A DNA stretch of 64,000 bases from Butyrivibrio sp. NC2002 (GCF_000702265.1 NZ_JNKZ01000010.1:1-64000), one strand, 5' to 3'; shown: positions 44,497-52,777, numbered from the stretch's first letter. Notes: a model not told the origin generated them from the sequence alone. Program-made: numbers and translations.

Positions 44497-44814
44497 TTAA
44501 CCCTTTATCAGATCAGGATCGTTCAGAGCATCTTCTATGATCTGAGCAAGAATCTTGGTATAACCTTTACCAAGTGATTTTGCTTTTCTAACTGTATTGG
44601 GTGAAAGTCTTAATGTCACGTTCTCTTTGCGCTTGCTTTCACGCTCCTTCTGGATGCGCTCTGAAACTCTACTGAACTTTGCAAGTTCCTCTTTTGTAAG
44701 AAGCGGGTTATCCTCATCATAGGAATAAGGGGTATTCTCAGCTTCTTTAAGCATTTTTAGCTGTTCTTTTGTAAGTTTTGAAGTAATATCTATTGTTTTT
44801 TTAATAGTAGCCAT
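44497..44814 (-). CDS. brnA: BrnA-type antitoxin
   Basis: 105 residues. An N-terminal charged part and a C-terminal ribbon-helix-helix-like region (ENVTLRLSPNTVRKAKSLGK, then GYTKILAQIIEDALND). It overlaps the end of the brnT gene and has GAGAGGGAAGAG upstream of its ATG. BrnA neutralises BrnT by binding it and represses the operon. The operon promoter carries repeated ATTTGCAAT words that could be its operator. Confidence 0.82.
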   Translation of the reverse strand: MATIKKTIDITSKLTKEQLKMLKEAENTPYSYDEDNPLLTKEELAKFSRVSERIQKERESKRKENVTLRLSPNTVRKAKSLGKGYTKILAQIIEDALNDPDLIKG

Positions 44815-45086
44815 AATACTCTTCCCTCTCTTCCTTTTCTGGCGGATATCATCCGTATTACCTTACCATTATTTCTCATTGTGTATGAAACAACTATTAC
44901 CATCAAGTGTCCATTGATAGCACCAATAACCTTGTACCTATCCTCGTTTTCACTATGTTTGCCATCATATTTCTCAATACGACATTCATCAGCAAATACG
45001 TGGGCTGCAGTAGAAAAATCAATCTTGTGCTTACTTATATTCTTTTTTTCCTTAACGTCGTCCCATTCAAATTCCATATTGTTCAT
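44790..45086 (-). CDS. brnT: BrnT-type ribonuclease toxin, C-terminus apparently frameshifted
   Basis: About 98 residues from the ATG at 45086. The BrnT core is clear: EFEWDDVKEKKNISKHKIDF, then STAAHVFADECRIEKYDGKH, EDRYKVIGAINGHLMVIVVS and VIRMISARK. BrnT proteins end in ...ARK-EE-EEYYGY. Here the frame reads GREGRVLWLLLKKQ, while the next frame gives EEREEYYGYY and a stop at 44801. A single base too many in the short A/G run near 44835-44838 explains this. Either the toxin is truncated and altered at its end, or the base is a sequencing error. Start is close to a strong promoter (see next entry). Confidence 0.78.
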   Translation of the reverse strand: MNNMEFEWDDVKEKKNISKHKIDFSTAAHVFADECRIEKYDGKHSENEDRYKVIGAINGHLMVIVVSYTMRNNGKVIRMISARKGREGRVLWLLLKKQ

Positions 45087-45092
45087 AATAAT

Positions 45093-45121
45093 ATTATAGT
45101 ATTTGCAATACAAATTTGCAA
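45093..45121 (-). promoter_or_regulatory. brnTA promoter with possible BrnA operators
   Basis: On the minus strand TTGCAA at 45121-45116, exactly 17 bp, then TATAAT at 45098-45093. Transcription would begin at or near the brnT ATG (45086), so the mRNA may be leaderless. The word ATTGCAAAT occurs twice over the promoter, a candidate binding site for BrnA. Confidence 0.7.
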
Positions 45122-45188
45122 TGCATACTCGTAATGCATAATTGAATATAATCACATATTCTGCTTTTTACAAAAATAACTTAAATTT

Positions 45189-45279
45189 GTTCGGCTTTTT
45201 ATTGATTTATCTTAAAAGGATCGCCTTTTTACAATTTCTTGCTTTATTTTTTTTAATAAAAAAGTATAAAAAGCCGAAC
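45189..45279. repeat. perfect 14-bp inverted repeat flanking about 63 bp of AT-rich DNA
   Basis: GTTCGGCTTTTTAT at 45189-45202 and its exact inverse complement at 45266-45279. Runs of A and T lie inside. It sits between brnTA and a recombinase fragment, so it may be a recombination or attachment site, a large hairpin, or the ends of a tiny non-coding element. No gene in 45160-45330. Confidence 0.6.
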
Positions 45280-45328
45280 GTTTGACTTTTTACACTTCTA
45301 TCTTTAAATATTTTACAGGTTTAGCTTA

Positions 45329-45659
45329 ATCCGACAAATACTTTAGCGCACAAAGGACAAAATATAATGTTGATGATAAGGAAATTCCTGCATTCACAAC
45401 TATTAAGGGTGAACGCCTTGGAGTCCGTGCTGTAGAAAACCTTGTGAAAAAATATGCTGAGTTTAGCCTTGGCTCAGCTAAAGGAAAAACTATAACACCA
45501 CATAAACTGCGCTCCAGTTTTGCCATGAGCTTTTATCAAGAAAGTGACAAGGACATATTATTACTGAAAGAAATGCTTCACCATTCCAGTATTAACACAA
45601 CGAATATATATGCTAAAGCCTCACCCGGACAGAAAAAAGAGGCGAGAAATCTGCTCTGA
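45329..45659 (+). pseudogene. C-terminal fragment of a tyrosine recombinase
   Basis: About 109 codons: YNVDDKEIPAFTTIKGERLG, VRAVENLVKKYAEFS, then the catalytic box TPHKLRSSFAMSFYQ (H-X-L-R), MLHHSSINTTNIYAKAS (second His and the nucleophilic Tyr). Everything upstream, including the SAM-like DNA-binding domain and the first catalytic Arg, is missing, so the recombinase cannot work alone. Confidence 0.75.
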
Positions 45660-45684
45660 GATTTACGGAATCCAGGACCCTAAT

Positions 45685-45945
45685 ATGACAGATCGTTTTA
45701 ATCTGGCGGCGGAAGATTCTGTGAAAGCTATAAAAGAAGAAAGGGTAAAAGAGATTTTTCTTAATCGGATATGTCCAACAATAACCAAGTTCGATAAGAA
45801 AGATATGCCTGTTGTAGACGATCTTCTCAGAGATTTTTATCAGCTTCCGGACACAGAACGTGCTGAAATGATTGAACATATTGCGGTTTCGCTGAAATAT
45901 CATGCAGATCCAGAGCGTGTAAAAGAGACACATTCTGTCAATTAA
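45685..45945 (+). CDS. uncharacterised protein, 86 residues
   Basis: Begins MTDRFNLAAEDSVKAIKEER; CCAGGA lies 8 bases before the ATG. Predicted all helical (PVVDDLLRDFYQLPDTERAE, MIEHIAVSLKYH), cytoplasmic. It follows the recombinase stub by 25 bp. Not recognised. Confidence 0.5.
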   Translation: MTDRFNLAAEDSVKAIKEERVKEIFLNRICPTITKFDKKDMPVVDDLLRDFYQLPDTERAEMIEHIAVSLKYHADPERVKETHSVN

Positions 45946-45991
45946 TGTGCTATCATAATATAGCGACTACGGGAGAAAAGAGGAATAAGTT

Positions 45992-46924
45992 TTGTCAAAA
46001 GTAAACATGCTAGATTTACCTGCAGAAGAATTTGCACGGAAGCTGGATAAAAGGAGCAAAGCCTCCGCCACCTTTTTTGTTGTTTCAATATTGGTATTCA
46101 TCCTTATTTATTTTGGAACCTATATATCCAATATGATGGTTATCTTCTCAGATCTCGATGATAACATTTCAAAAATTCATTATATTATCTCTGCGCTTGT
46201 GCGTAATTTAGCTGGATGGGTTGTAATTGTCGGCATTATTGTCATTCTTTTCAGGAGCGCAAGAGAAGTCGTGTGGACGCAGAGCATATTTGTAGAACAA
46301 TGCAATCCACGGAAATATGTAGATGTAGCTGACTGGAGGGTAAAACTTAATCGGCATATGTATAAGAACACTTACCTTGGAAGGTATTGCTTCAACTATG
46401 TATCAGCTCTGGGATATCTGAAAGAATATGAGCAGGCCTTTGCAAGACTTGATGAAATCAGCCAAAAGAAATTAAAGCCCATGAGAGCAATCTATTACAA
46501 TTTTAAAAGAGGGAATCTTTACGCAGATCTGAGTAAAATTGATGAAAGCAAAAAGTGTTTGGAGTCATTAGATAGTCTGCTTGCCAGCGGAAAATATAAA
46601 GGTATGAAGCTTTCAAGTGCTATTCGTTATAGAGACAACCTCGAAGGAATCATTGCTTTAGCTGAAGGGAATTATAACAGAGCGGCGGAAATATATAGAA
46701 AGTTACTCGAAAAGAAGGAAAATCGCCTTAATACCATTATCTATAACCATCGTCTCGGTATGGCTGAGTATAATGCAGGCAATTACATGGATGCATACAT
46801 GGCGCTGTCAAAAGCCTATGACCAGGGCAAAGATACTAAGCTGCCAATCATGGCGGAGGTTAACGAGAAATACTTTGAATTAAAAGATAAAGTGAACAGC
46901 TTATTTGGAAAAACGATAGCATAA
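45992..46924 (+). CDS. membrane protein with TPR-like repeats
   Basis: 310 residues. Two membrane helices near the start (ATFFVVSILVFILIYFGTYI and LAGWVVIVGIIVILF), then a cytoplasmic helical part with TPR-like units (NYVSALGYLKEYEQAFARLD; NLEGIIALAEGNYNRAAEIY; RLGMAEYNAGNYMDAYMALS). The start is a TTG with AGAGGAATAAG upstream. The gene is followed by a clear terminator. Its partner or function is unknown. Confidence 0.72.
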   Translation: MSKVNMLDLPAEEFARKLDKRSKASATFFVVSILVFILIYFGTYISNMMVIFSDLDDNISKIHYIISALVRNLAGWVVIVGIIVILFRSAREVVWTQSIFVEQCNPRKYVDVADWRVKLNRHMYKNTYLGRYCFNYVSALGYLKEYEQAFARLDEISQKKLKPMRAIYYNFKRGNLYADLSKIDESKKCLESLDSLLASGKYKGMKLSSAIRYRDNLEGIIALAEGNYNRAAEIYRKLLEKKENRLNTIIYNHRLGMAEYNAGNYMDAYMALSKAYDQGKDTKLPIMAEVNEKYFELKDKVNSLFGKTIA

Positions 46925-46929
46925 TACGA

Positions 46930-46969
46930 GCCGCTACAATAACTGAAGACGATTATTATAGCGGCTTTT
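46930..46969 (+). terminator. rho-independent terminator
   Basis: GCCGCTA at 46930 pairs with TAGCGGC at 46959, extended by AATAA-type pairs inside, and is followed by TTTTG. It ends the TPR-protein transcript. Confidence 0.8.
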
Positions 46970-46995
46970 GATGTTTACAGATATAATTTACGCTA

Positions 46996-47313
46996 TCAAA
47001 AAGTAAGCCTCATTTGATTCCAGGAAACACCGCCATGCTGGGACTTGTCGCTTCGACATTCATTCATGAAGCCAAACTTTGTATAATAACTTACCAGCTC
47101 ATCCTCACAGGTCAGGACAAGGCCGGCACGTTTCTGCTCCCTTGCAGTATCTATTGCTCTTTGGATAAGCTCACCGGCATATCCGTGTTTACGATAACCG
47201 GGAAGCGTGTTCACTCCGAATATCATCTGCCAGCGTCCGGAAGCATCGTGCATATCAGCTTTTGCATACATTTCATCCTTCAAATCCGGCTCATTGGTTA
47301 CAAAACCATCCAC
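46996..47313 (-). pseudogene. GNAT acetyltransferase lacking its N-terminus
   Basis: 105 residues: GFVTNEPDLKDEMYAKADMH, then IFGVNTLPGYRKHGYAGELI (acetyl-CoA motif) and LVSYYTKFGFMNE. Full-length relatives begin about 50-60 residues earlier. The frame starts at a GTG inside the last codons of the truncated gene upstream. The join is at about 47300-47313. Confidence 0.65.
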
Positions 47314-47516
47314 CTGATTTCATCATCATCAACATCATTGCCTTCAATGAATCTTTCCGAGTATCTCTCTGCATTATCCGTATAGTATTGTCTTGGATTG
47401 TCTATCATTCCCTGCTTCTCTGCCGGGATTCCAAGAATATCTGCTATCTCCCTGTAAACGGTCAAATTGTTTTCTGCTTCATTAGCTTTACTATTTTTCT
47501 TCCCAAATAAAATCAT
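47298..47516 (-). pseudogene. N-terminal fragment joined to the GNAT remnant
   Basis: 72 residues from the ATG at 47516 (GAAGGAGAG upstream): MILFGKKNSKANEAENNLTV, then ILGIPAEKQGMIDNPRQYYT and GNDVDDDEIRWMVL. It reads like the well-conserved start of a longer protein that stops abruptly where the GNAT remnant begins, so one deletion removed the end of one gene and the start of the next. Family not recognised. Confidence 0.55.
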
Positions 47517-47535
47517 GTGTCTTATCTACTCTCCT

Positions 47536-48384
47536 TCATGAACAATCTAGAACATACTGCATTCTGTCAAATCTGAGCGCTTTAAGGTCATCTTTTCTAA
47601 TGTAGAAATGAATGAATCCATCTACAAACAGTACATTGAACGCATCAGCACTCGGATCAATCTGTAAGAGCTGTACCCAGTTTTCAATTTCAGCAGTTAC
47701 CGTTTCCTGGGTCTCTTCACTTATTGCCACATCATAGAAACCTCTATGCTTCTTTTCACAGGTATATTCCACACAATGCTGAACATAATCTGCGTGCCCT
47801 AAAACTTTATGCTTTTCAAATGCGCTGTCATCCTCATGCCCCAGTTCCCTGATGCTGTCATTATATAAATCACAGTCAAAGCCGCCACATAAATCATATA
47901 AAAACTCAAATGTAGGAAGGCTTTCTGAGGATGTAAAAGAAACTTCTTTTTCAGCTACTTCTTCATAATCAGGGTACTTTTCCGTAGCATCAGCGGGTTC
48001 CAGGCTATATACATCTTCAAAATAGAATACTTTGGCCGCATTCTTTTCAAATGGAGCTTCTCCAAAAAACACTTCATCCGTCACACAATAGAAAAAGCTG
48101 AGCATTCCTTTCTTTGGCAGAACTCCTTCTTTATCGTATAGAGACAACTCCTCCAGATTGTACTGGCAAAGAAAAGTAAGCGGAATGCCTTCTTCCTCTT
48201 TATCTTCTTCATGATAGCGGAACACAGGCCACTCAAACCCTCTCGGCACAGAAGGCTTTCCACCTATTTTGCTGGAGGTTGCAGAAATGCTATTGTTGTT
48301 ATCATGGATATCAATTACTATCTCGTTTCTGACCTTTTCAAGTATTACCGGTGTTAATTCTTCTCTAGTTTTGATTTTTCCCAT
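47536..48384 (-). CDS. DUF1963 / YwqG-family protein
   Basis: 282 residues. SSKIGGKPSVPRGFEWPVFR, LTFLCQYNLEELSLYDKEGV and LPKKGMLSFFY are the typical DUF1963 motifs (a family with the YwqG fold; function not established). The C-terminal WVQLLQIDPSADAFNVLFVD, then GFIHFYIRKDDL completes the family. Such genes commonly sit in clusters of immunity-like and small cytoplasmic proteins, as here. Confidence 0.85.
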   Translation of the reverse strand: MGKIKTREELTPVILEKVRNEIVIDIHDNNNSISATSSKIGGKPSVPRGFEWPVFRYHEEDKEEEGIPLTFLCQYNLEELSLYDKEGVLPKKGMLSFFYCVTDEVFFGEAPFEKNAAKVFYFEDVYSLEPADATEKYPDYEEVAEKEVSFTSSESLPTFEFLYDLCGGFDCDLYNDSIRELGHEDDSAFEKHKVLGHADYVQHCVEYTCEKKHRGFYDVAISEETQETVTAEIENWVQLLQIDPSADAFNVLFVDGFIHFYIRKDDLKALRFDRMQYVLDCS

Positions 48385-48397
48385 ATGTTTTTATCCT

Positions 48398-48805
48398 TTA
48401 TTTTATTTTTGTCCATCCAAATTTCTGATATGCTTCCTCTGTCTTTTCCACAAGCCTGTTTCCGAATACCCAGATTTCCTGCCTCCAGGGATGCCCCAGA
48501 TATCCAAAAGCAAAGTTTTCTTCGATAAAAAAGTGGTAATCTCCATCCGGAATAAAACTCAGAAAATAGGCTATGCTGTAACCTCGCGTGCTGTTATCTT
48601 TGTTTTGTACCGACCTTTGCTCATCAGGATTTCTTGGATCACCTGGCCGAATACACCCTTTCCCTTCTTTTTTCCCAATATTGTGGTTTAATACGAATAC
48701 ATATACTGTGGACTTATACTTTTCTATGTAGCATTGGCTACCCGACTTGCGTGTATTGCTGCTACCATTACCTATATACCGCGCAATAAAGTTCTTCCAC
48801 TCCAA
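48398..48805 (-). CDS. DUF2716-like protein, N-terminus doubtful
   Basis: 135 residues from a TTG. The last 50 residues (SFIPDGDYHFFIEENFAFGY, LGHPWRQEIWVFG) match the end of the DUF2716 family. The first 70 residues are polar and unlike the family; they also overlap the end of the gene before by 38 bp. The N-terminal half is therefore probably decayed or wrongly framed. Confidence 0.45.
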   Translation of the reverse strand: MEWKNFIARYIGNGSSNTRKSGSQCYIEKYKSTVYVFVLNHNIGKKEGKGCIRPGDPRNPDEQRSVQNKDNSTRGYSIAYFLSFIPDGDYHFFIEENFAFGYLGHPWRQEIWVFGNRLVEKTEEAYQKFGWTKIK

Positions 48806-49097
48806 AACTGCTTACTGGTCTGTCTCCGCCGCGTATTTCAACCTTTGTGCAACGATTCTCAACCTTATGAATAAAAGCCGCTTTCTTTTCGGTGCTTTCT
48901 CGTTCAGCTAAGTCCTGGTCTTCATTTGCCCCCATGTAAACAGTCCATACGGTTAAGCTTCTTGTATATGGAAGATAAGCTACGACTTTGTGCCGGAGAA
49001 ATGAAGAAAGCATTTCGCCCTCCTGATACTCTAAGACCATGGCTTTCTGATCATCGTCTCCATTGCATATGCTCTCTCTGGTTGCATATATAATCAT
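48768..49097 (-). CDS. uncharacterised protein, 109 residues
   Basis: From the ATG at 49097 (GAGG 8 bases upstream): MIIYATRESICNGDDDQKAM, then FLRHKVVAYLPYTRSLTVWT. Mixed alpha/beta, cytoplasmic. The longer frame to 49130 has no better start. Not recognised. Confidence 0.55.
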   Translation of the reverse strand: MIIYATRESICNGDDDQKAMVLEYQEGEMLSSFLRHKVVAYLPYTRSLTVWTVYMGANEDQDLAERESTEKKAAFIHKVENRCTKVEIRGGDRPVSSFGVEELYCAVYR

Positions 49098-49170
49098 GTG
49101 TCGAACCTCATATCCTCTTGTAATAGTCATTTCATGTGTATGATAAAGTGTTTAAATCAATGTCACTTAA

Positions 49171-49842
49171 TCACAGTACCCCTGCCAGCAGTGCCAAATA
49201 CCCAACAACATTAATCGATGAATGCAGCAATATGGAAGCAAAAATGTTTTTATTCCAGTCATAGAACAGCGTTAAGATAACTGCCGGAGCCAGATAATAG
49301 AAGAATTCCAATGGAGCTACGATATGTATGCAGTCAAATAAAACAATGGAAACCATTGTAAGAACAATCCACATGCATTTTCTTTTCGGTCTGCCAATAA
49401 CGCTATAGCGAAACACCATTTCTTCAATTATGGGAGCAAATACGCATCCCTGTATCACGCCAAATGCCAAAGGAACTGCATTCAGCTGATTCTTTACGTT
49501 CTCATTATTAACCGGCAGAATAGCATTACAATAGGTATTAGCTATCCAGAGAACAAACATAGTCAGAGCTAAATCAATTACCAAAACAATCAGCCATCTC
49601 AGATAAAATCTCCCGTCCTTCAATTTTCTAGTAGCAATCTCAAGCAATTCATCTTTAAGCTCCTTGTGAAACATCAATAATACAATCACAAAGAGTAACA
49701 CGTATACCATGAATGATGCCCATTCACCAGAAATAATTGGTGCGATAAGTTCCCATAGCCCAAAATTTATAAGATAGAATAGGGCTATCATGCACATTCT
49801 TTTACCATATAATTCAAGATATTTTTTCATATCAGTACTCAT
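49171..49842 (-). CDS. CPBP-family intramembrane metalloprotease
   Basis: About 223 residues with seven to eight membrane helices and the CPBP (CAAX protease and bacteriocin-processing) motifs: FAPIIEEMVFRYSVIG (EEXXXR), FDCIH, and LLHSSINVVG. In bacteria these enzymes process or give immunity to peptides, often bacteriocins. The start overlaps the end of the upstream membrane-protein gene (ATG at 49842 or 49830); a frame to 49902 runs inside that gene. Confidence 0.78.
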   Translation of the reverse strand: MSTDMKKYLELYGKRMCMIALFYLINFGLWELIAPIISGEWASFMVYVLLFVIVLLMFHKELKDELLEIATRKLKDGRFYLRWLIVLVIDLALTMFVLWIANTYCNAILPVNNENVKNQLNAVPLAFGVIQGCVFAPIIEEMVFRYSVIGRPKRKCMWIVLTMVSIVLFDCIHIVAPLEFFYYLAPAVILTLFYDWNKNIFASILLHSSINVVGYLALLAGVL

Positions 49843-50200
49843 ACTTATTAGCTTTTTTATGATGCTTCTCAAAAGTGCTCTTGATGATGAGTCCAGTGCC
49901 AACTACTACCGGAACGAATACAAGCAGGATGTCTGTAAGCGATGAATATGCAAAATATTGCTCTGTTCCAAGAACGAGCGCTACAACTAATAGGCACAGC
50001 GACATCACAAAACATCCCCATGTAAATTTGTTTTTATTAACTACTACTGCTATTGCTGAAATTATAAGAAGAACCAGAACTATTGCAGAAGTGCTTACCC
50101 TGCCGATCTTGTAGAATCCGAATGATGATACGCGTACCATCTTGAACAGCATAAATAAGCCGATGATAACAAGAACCCATCCAACATTTCTTTTTGTCAT
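49832..50200 (-). CDS. four-span membrane protein, 122 residues
   Basis: Begins MTKRNVGWVLVIIGLFMLFK, with further hydrophobic segments (AIVLVLLIISAIAVVV, CFVMSLCLLVVALVLGT, ILLVFVPVVVGTGLII) and a basic tail. GGAGG lies upstream of the ATG. It is coupled to the CPBP protease by overlap. Not recognised. Confidence 0.65.
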   Translation of the reverse strand: MTKRNVGWVLVIIGLFMLFKMVRVSSFGFYKIGRVSTSAIVLVLLIISAIAVVVNKNKFTWGCFVMSLCLLVVALVLGTEQYFAYSSLTDILLVFVPVVVGTGLIIKSTFEKHHKKANKYEY

Positions 50201-50328
50201 ACTTGTTTCCCTCCAAATGATAAAATTCCCCCAAGCTTCAATTATATGGTAAAAATCTCAGTAATAGAAGTAATCTTTCAATATATGTTATTTCACACAG
50301 AAAAGTCTTTCCAATATTCTTTTTACAT

Positions 50329-50487
50329 ATGTTTGAAAATATCGTTCTTACAGGAGCAATGATCTATCCATTCAGTGATGTTTACAAAACACTGGTTAAT
50401 CCGGTTTCAATTGTACTTGATATAGTATTTTTTGTAATCATTACCAGAACAAGATTATATAAAGATAGTCTTGAAGCCATGAATTAA
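50329..50487 (+). pseudogene. C-terminal fragment of a membrane protein
   Basis: 52 codons (FENIVLTGAMIYPFSDVYKT, then VSIVLDIVFFVIITRTRLYK and DSLEAMN). The hydrophobic stretch and abrupt start, without a ribosome site, suggest the last part of a longer membrane protein. Parent family not identified. It is the only thing I see in the gap 50201-50513. Confidence 0.4.
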
Positions 50488-50513
50488 ATTACAATAAATG
50501 CGCCCTCGCAGTA

Positions 50514-50988
50514 ATGCGGGGGGCGTACCTGTGTATTCCAGCGGTTCGTAGAGACAAAGTAAAAAAGAATCTGTTTATCTTTGTCACAGCCATGCTGTGC
50601 CTTTTATTTGTGCCTAAAGGGACAAGTATCGTATCCCATGCAGCTACAAGGGATTTAGTCGACGGAAGTACATTCAACCAGAGAATCAAATCTTTTACAA
50701 ATAGCAATGTTACATGGACTACTGAGGACAAGACTATCAAGAAGATAATTTTTGCAAAGGAGCCCGGAAAGCCTGCAAATAAGCTTAGCCAAAAGTCTGT
50801 CGGAGATGGAGTTATGGCATACTATGACGAAAGTAAAGATTACCGCAAACAAGTCCCTCAAGGTGGGCAAAAATGCATTTATAAAGCTTCACAAGAATGC
50901 CAAGATCACGGTTAAAGGAGTAAAAGAAAAATCCAAACAAAAGCTCATTAAAAAGCTTAAGAAACAGACTAATGCTGTGGTAAAGTAA
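50514..50988 (+). pseudogene. collapsed BspA-like surface protein
   Basis: The first frame gives a signal peptide (KKNLFIFVTAMLCLLFVPKG) and about 70 more residues ending VMAYYDES. After a one-base shift near 50825 another frame continues as VKITANKSLKVGKNAFIKLH, KNAKITVKGVKEKSKQ to the stop at 50988. This Lys-rich end is like the tail of the LRR chimera at 21493-23547. The repeat region between is missing, so an internal deletion and frameshift joined the two ends. Confidence 0.6.
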
Positions 50989-51192
50989 TATATTTCATTA
51001 GTGTTCCTCATTTTACAATAATGGTGCTGCAACTCTAAGGAAATTATTTATGGTATTGTGGATAAAGCCTCGGTTTATATCCTCTAAATGCCTTTCTCTG
51101 CAGTCTTTTAAAGTATTTAAATAGACAATTATAAATGGTATGATGTCTGTAGAAAACCTTGTGTCCTTTTTTTCGTATAGGAGGCTGATACC

Positions 51193-51663
51193 ATGAAAAT
51201 TGCAATGGCAAACGATCATGCTGGAACTGCTATGAAAAACGAGATCAAGAAATATCTGTTAGATAACGGCTACGAAGTCGAGGACTTCGGGACCTATGAT
51301 GAAGAAAGCTGTGACCTTTCCGATTTTGTATACCCTGCTGCGCTCTCAGTTGCAAAGGGCGAATGCGAAAGGGGGATCTTTTGTGATGGCGTTGGATATG
51401 GCAGCGCACTTATAGCAAACAAGATAAATGGCTGTTATGCGGCTGTCTGCCAGGATCCTCTCTGTGCCGCCCTTGCCCGTCAGCACACAGATTCCAATAT
51501 ACTCTGCCTTGGCGCAAAGATAATAGGCACCCTCATTTCCATGGAGATAGTAAAGACCTGGCTTAATACCGATCCTCTTATGGATGAAAAATACAGAAGA
51601 AGAGTAAAGAAGGTATGCGATATTAACGATAAATGCTGCGTACCAGTTGATGAACTCAAATGA
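51193..51663 (+). CDS. rpiB: RpiB/LacA/LacB-family sugar-phosphate isomerase
   Basis: 156 residues. NDHAGTAMKNEIKKYLLDNG (active-site His), VEDFGTYDEESCDLSDFVYP and GIFCDGVGYGSALIANKING (catalytic Cys loop, with a GVGYG rather than GTGIG form), LARQHTDSNILCLGAKIIG. It isomerises ribose-5-phosphate/ribulose-5-phosphate or a related aldose/ketose phosphate. GGAGG precedes the ATG. A strong terminator follows, so it is a single-gene unit. Confidence 0.85.
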   Translation: MKIAMANDHAGTAMKNEIKKYLLDNGYEVEDFGTYDEESCDLSDFVYPAALSVAKGECERGIFCDGVGYGSALIANKINGCYAAVCQDPLCAALARQHTDSNILCLGAKIIGTLISMEIVKTWLNTDPLMDEKYRRRVKKVCDINDKCCVPVDELK

Positions 51664-51675
51664 GATTTAGAGAAA

Positions 51676-51710
51676 AACGCTGAAGCTTTCACTTTGCTTC
51701 AGCGTTTTTT
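51676..51710 (+). terminator. rho-independent terminator after rpiB
   Basis: AACGCTGAAGC at 51676 pairs perfectly with GCTTCAGCGTT at 51695, followed by TTTTT. Confidence 0.9.
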
Positions 51711-51762
51711 GATAAGGCACAATGGTTTTTTTGTGATAATTTATTAAGGTCTTTCAATATTC

Positions 51763-51828
51763 TATCTGCTTGCGCCGCCTCCGTCTGAGTAACCACCACC
51801 GAAGGAATCACTTGAATCAGAATAACTA
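51763..51828 (-). pseudogene. C-terminal tail fragment, second copy
   Basis: Encodes KYSYSDSSDSFGGGYSDGGG, ASR and a stop on the minus strand, almost the same as the fragment at 18115-18180. Both may be leftovers of a multi-copy gene whose Gly/Ser-rich end survived. No other coding signal lies in 51711-51895. Confidence 0.5.
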
Positions 51829-51895
51829 TATTTCAAGTTAAACTGACGCTATTCTATAATCAATGAGTCAATCTGAAACATCTCCGATGAATCAT

Positions 51896-52198
51896 TTAAT
51901 TGAACAGTGTATACTCTCCTATATACGGAAGAGGTTCCTCGCTCATTTTTGCAGCTCTTACAATTCCCATGATGGAAAGTACAAGACATGCAATTCCGAG
52001 TATATTTCCTGCAAGTGCCAGGATACCGCCAAGCCTTGTAAGGAATGTTCCAACAGTTCCAATCAGGTTGATGATAAGTGCCTGGTTAAGATGCCTTCTG
52101 ACAAGTGTATCTTCTCTGTCTCTCATCAGAAACGATACTACAAATCCAACCCATGTGATGTAGCTTAGTACTGCGAATAATTTTGAATGCTTATTCAT
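51896..52198 (-). CDS. DUF4870-like membrane protein
   Basis: 100 residues with three helices (LFAVLSYITWVGFVVSFLM, HLNQALIINLIGTVGTFL, GILALAGNILGIACLVLSIM). The RRHLNQALIIN and the final MGIVRAA segments fit the DUF4870/Tic20-like family. GAGGAGAG precedes the ATG. Function unknown. Confidence 0.75.
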   Translation of the reverse strand: MNKHSKLFAVLSYITWVGFVVSFLMRDREDTLVRRHLNQALIINLIGTVGTFLTRLGGILALAGNILGIACLVLSIMGIVRAAKMSEEPLPYIGEYTLFN

Positions 52199-52339
52199 GT
52201 TTAATCTCTCCTCATCTATAACTTTTTTCAGTTTGCAGTTCCTACCTCTCCGTTTTCCCGGAAAGATATCCTCTTTATGTTTGAAGTATAAAGCTTGCCA
52301 AGAACATATTATATATCTAATTTTTCAAAAAACTACGCT

Positions 52340-52759
52340 CTATTTTGCCTTTTTATTGTAATAGAGAAATGCAGCATCGATTATAGCCAGCACTGTAAAG
52401 AAAACAAATCCGGCAGTTGATGTTCCTTTGGCATACTCAGCTGAAGTATACCATTGAGGATCACTGCCTTTTGCATTTGCAGAATTCGGATTCTGATATA
52501 CAGTCACAGTATCTCCGATATCATATATATCTCCCGGAATTTTGTATTCCCCGTTCTCATTAATTCCTTTCATATAATAGGAATTTCCGGTTTTTCCACC
52601 ATTTCCGGTTTCATACTTGTCAATAATAACCACTTCCTGCGAAATGATCTTTGTATTTCCAAAGGCTTCCTTACTATAAGTGATCATGCCAAATATACAA
52701 AAAATTAAAAGCACAGAAAGAACTATTTTTCTGATATTGCTTGTCCTTGTTTTTTTCAT
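52340..52759 (-). CDS. two-span membrane protein with a beta-rich outer domain
   Basis: 139 residues: a first helix (IVLSVLLIFCIFGMITYS), about 65 residues of beta-type sequence (VVIIDKYETGNGGKTGNSYY, MKGINENGEYKIPGDIYDIG) and a second helix near the end (GFVFFTVLAIIDAAFLYY). It lies 18 bp after the lipoprotein gene and may be cotranscribed. Resembles DUF3592-type proteins in layout only. Confidence 0.6.
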   Translation of the reverse strand: MKKTRTSNIRKIVLSVLLIFCIFGMITYSKEAFGNTKIISQEVVIIDKYETGNGGKTGNSYYMKGINENGEYKIPGDIYDIGDTVTVYQNPNSANAKGSDPQWYTSAEYAKGTSTAGFVFFTVLAIIDAAFLYYNKKAK

Positions 52760-52777
52760 ATTTATTTACCCGGTGAC

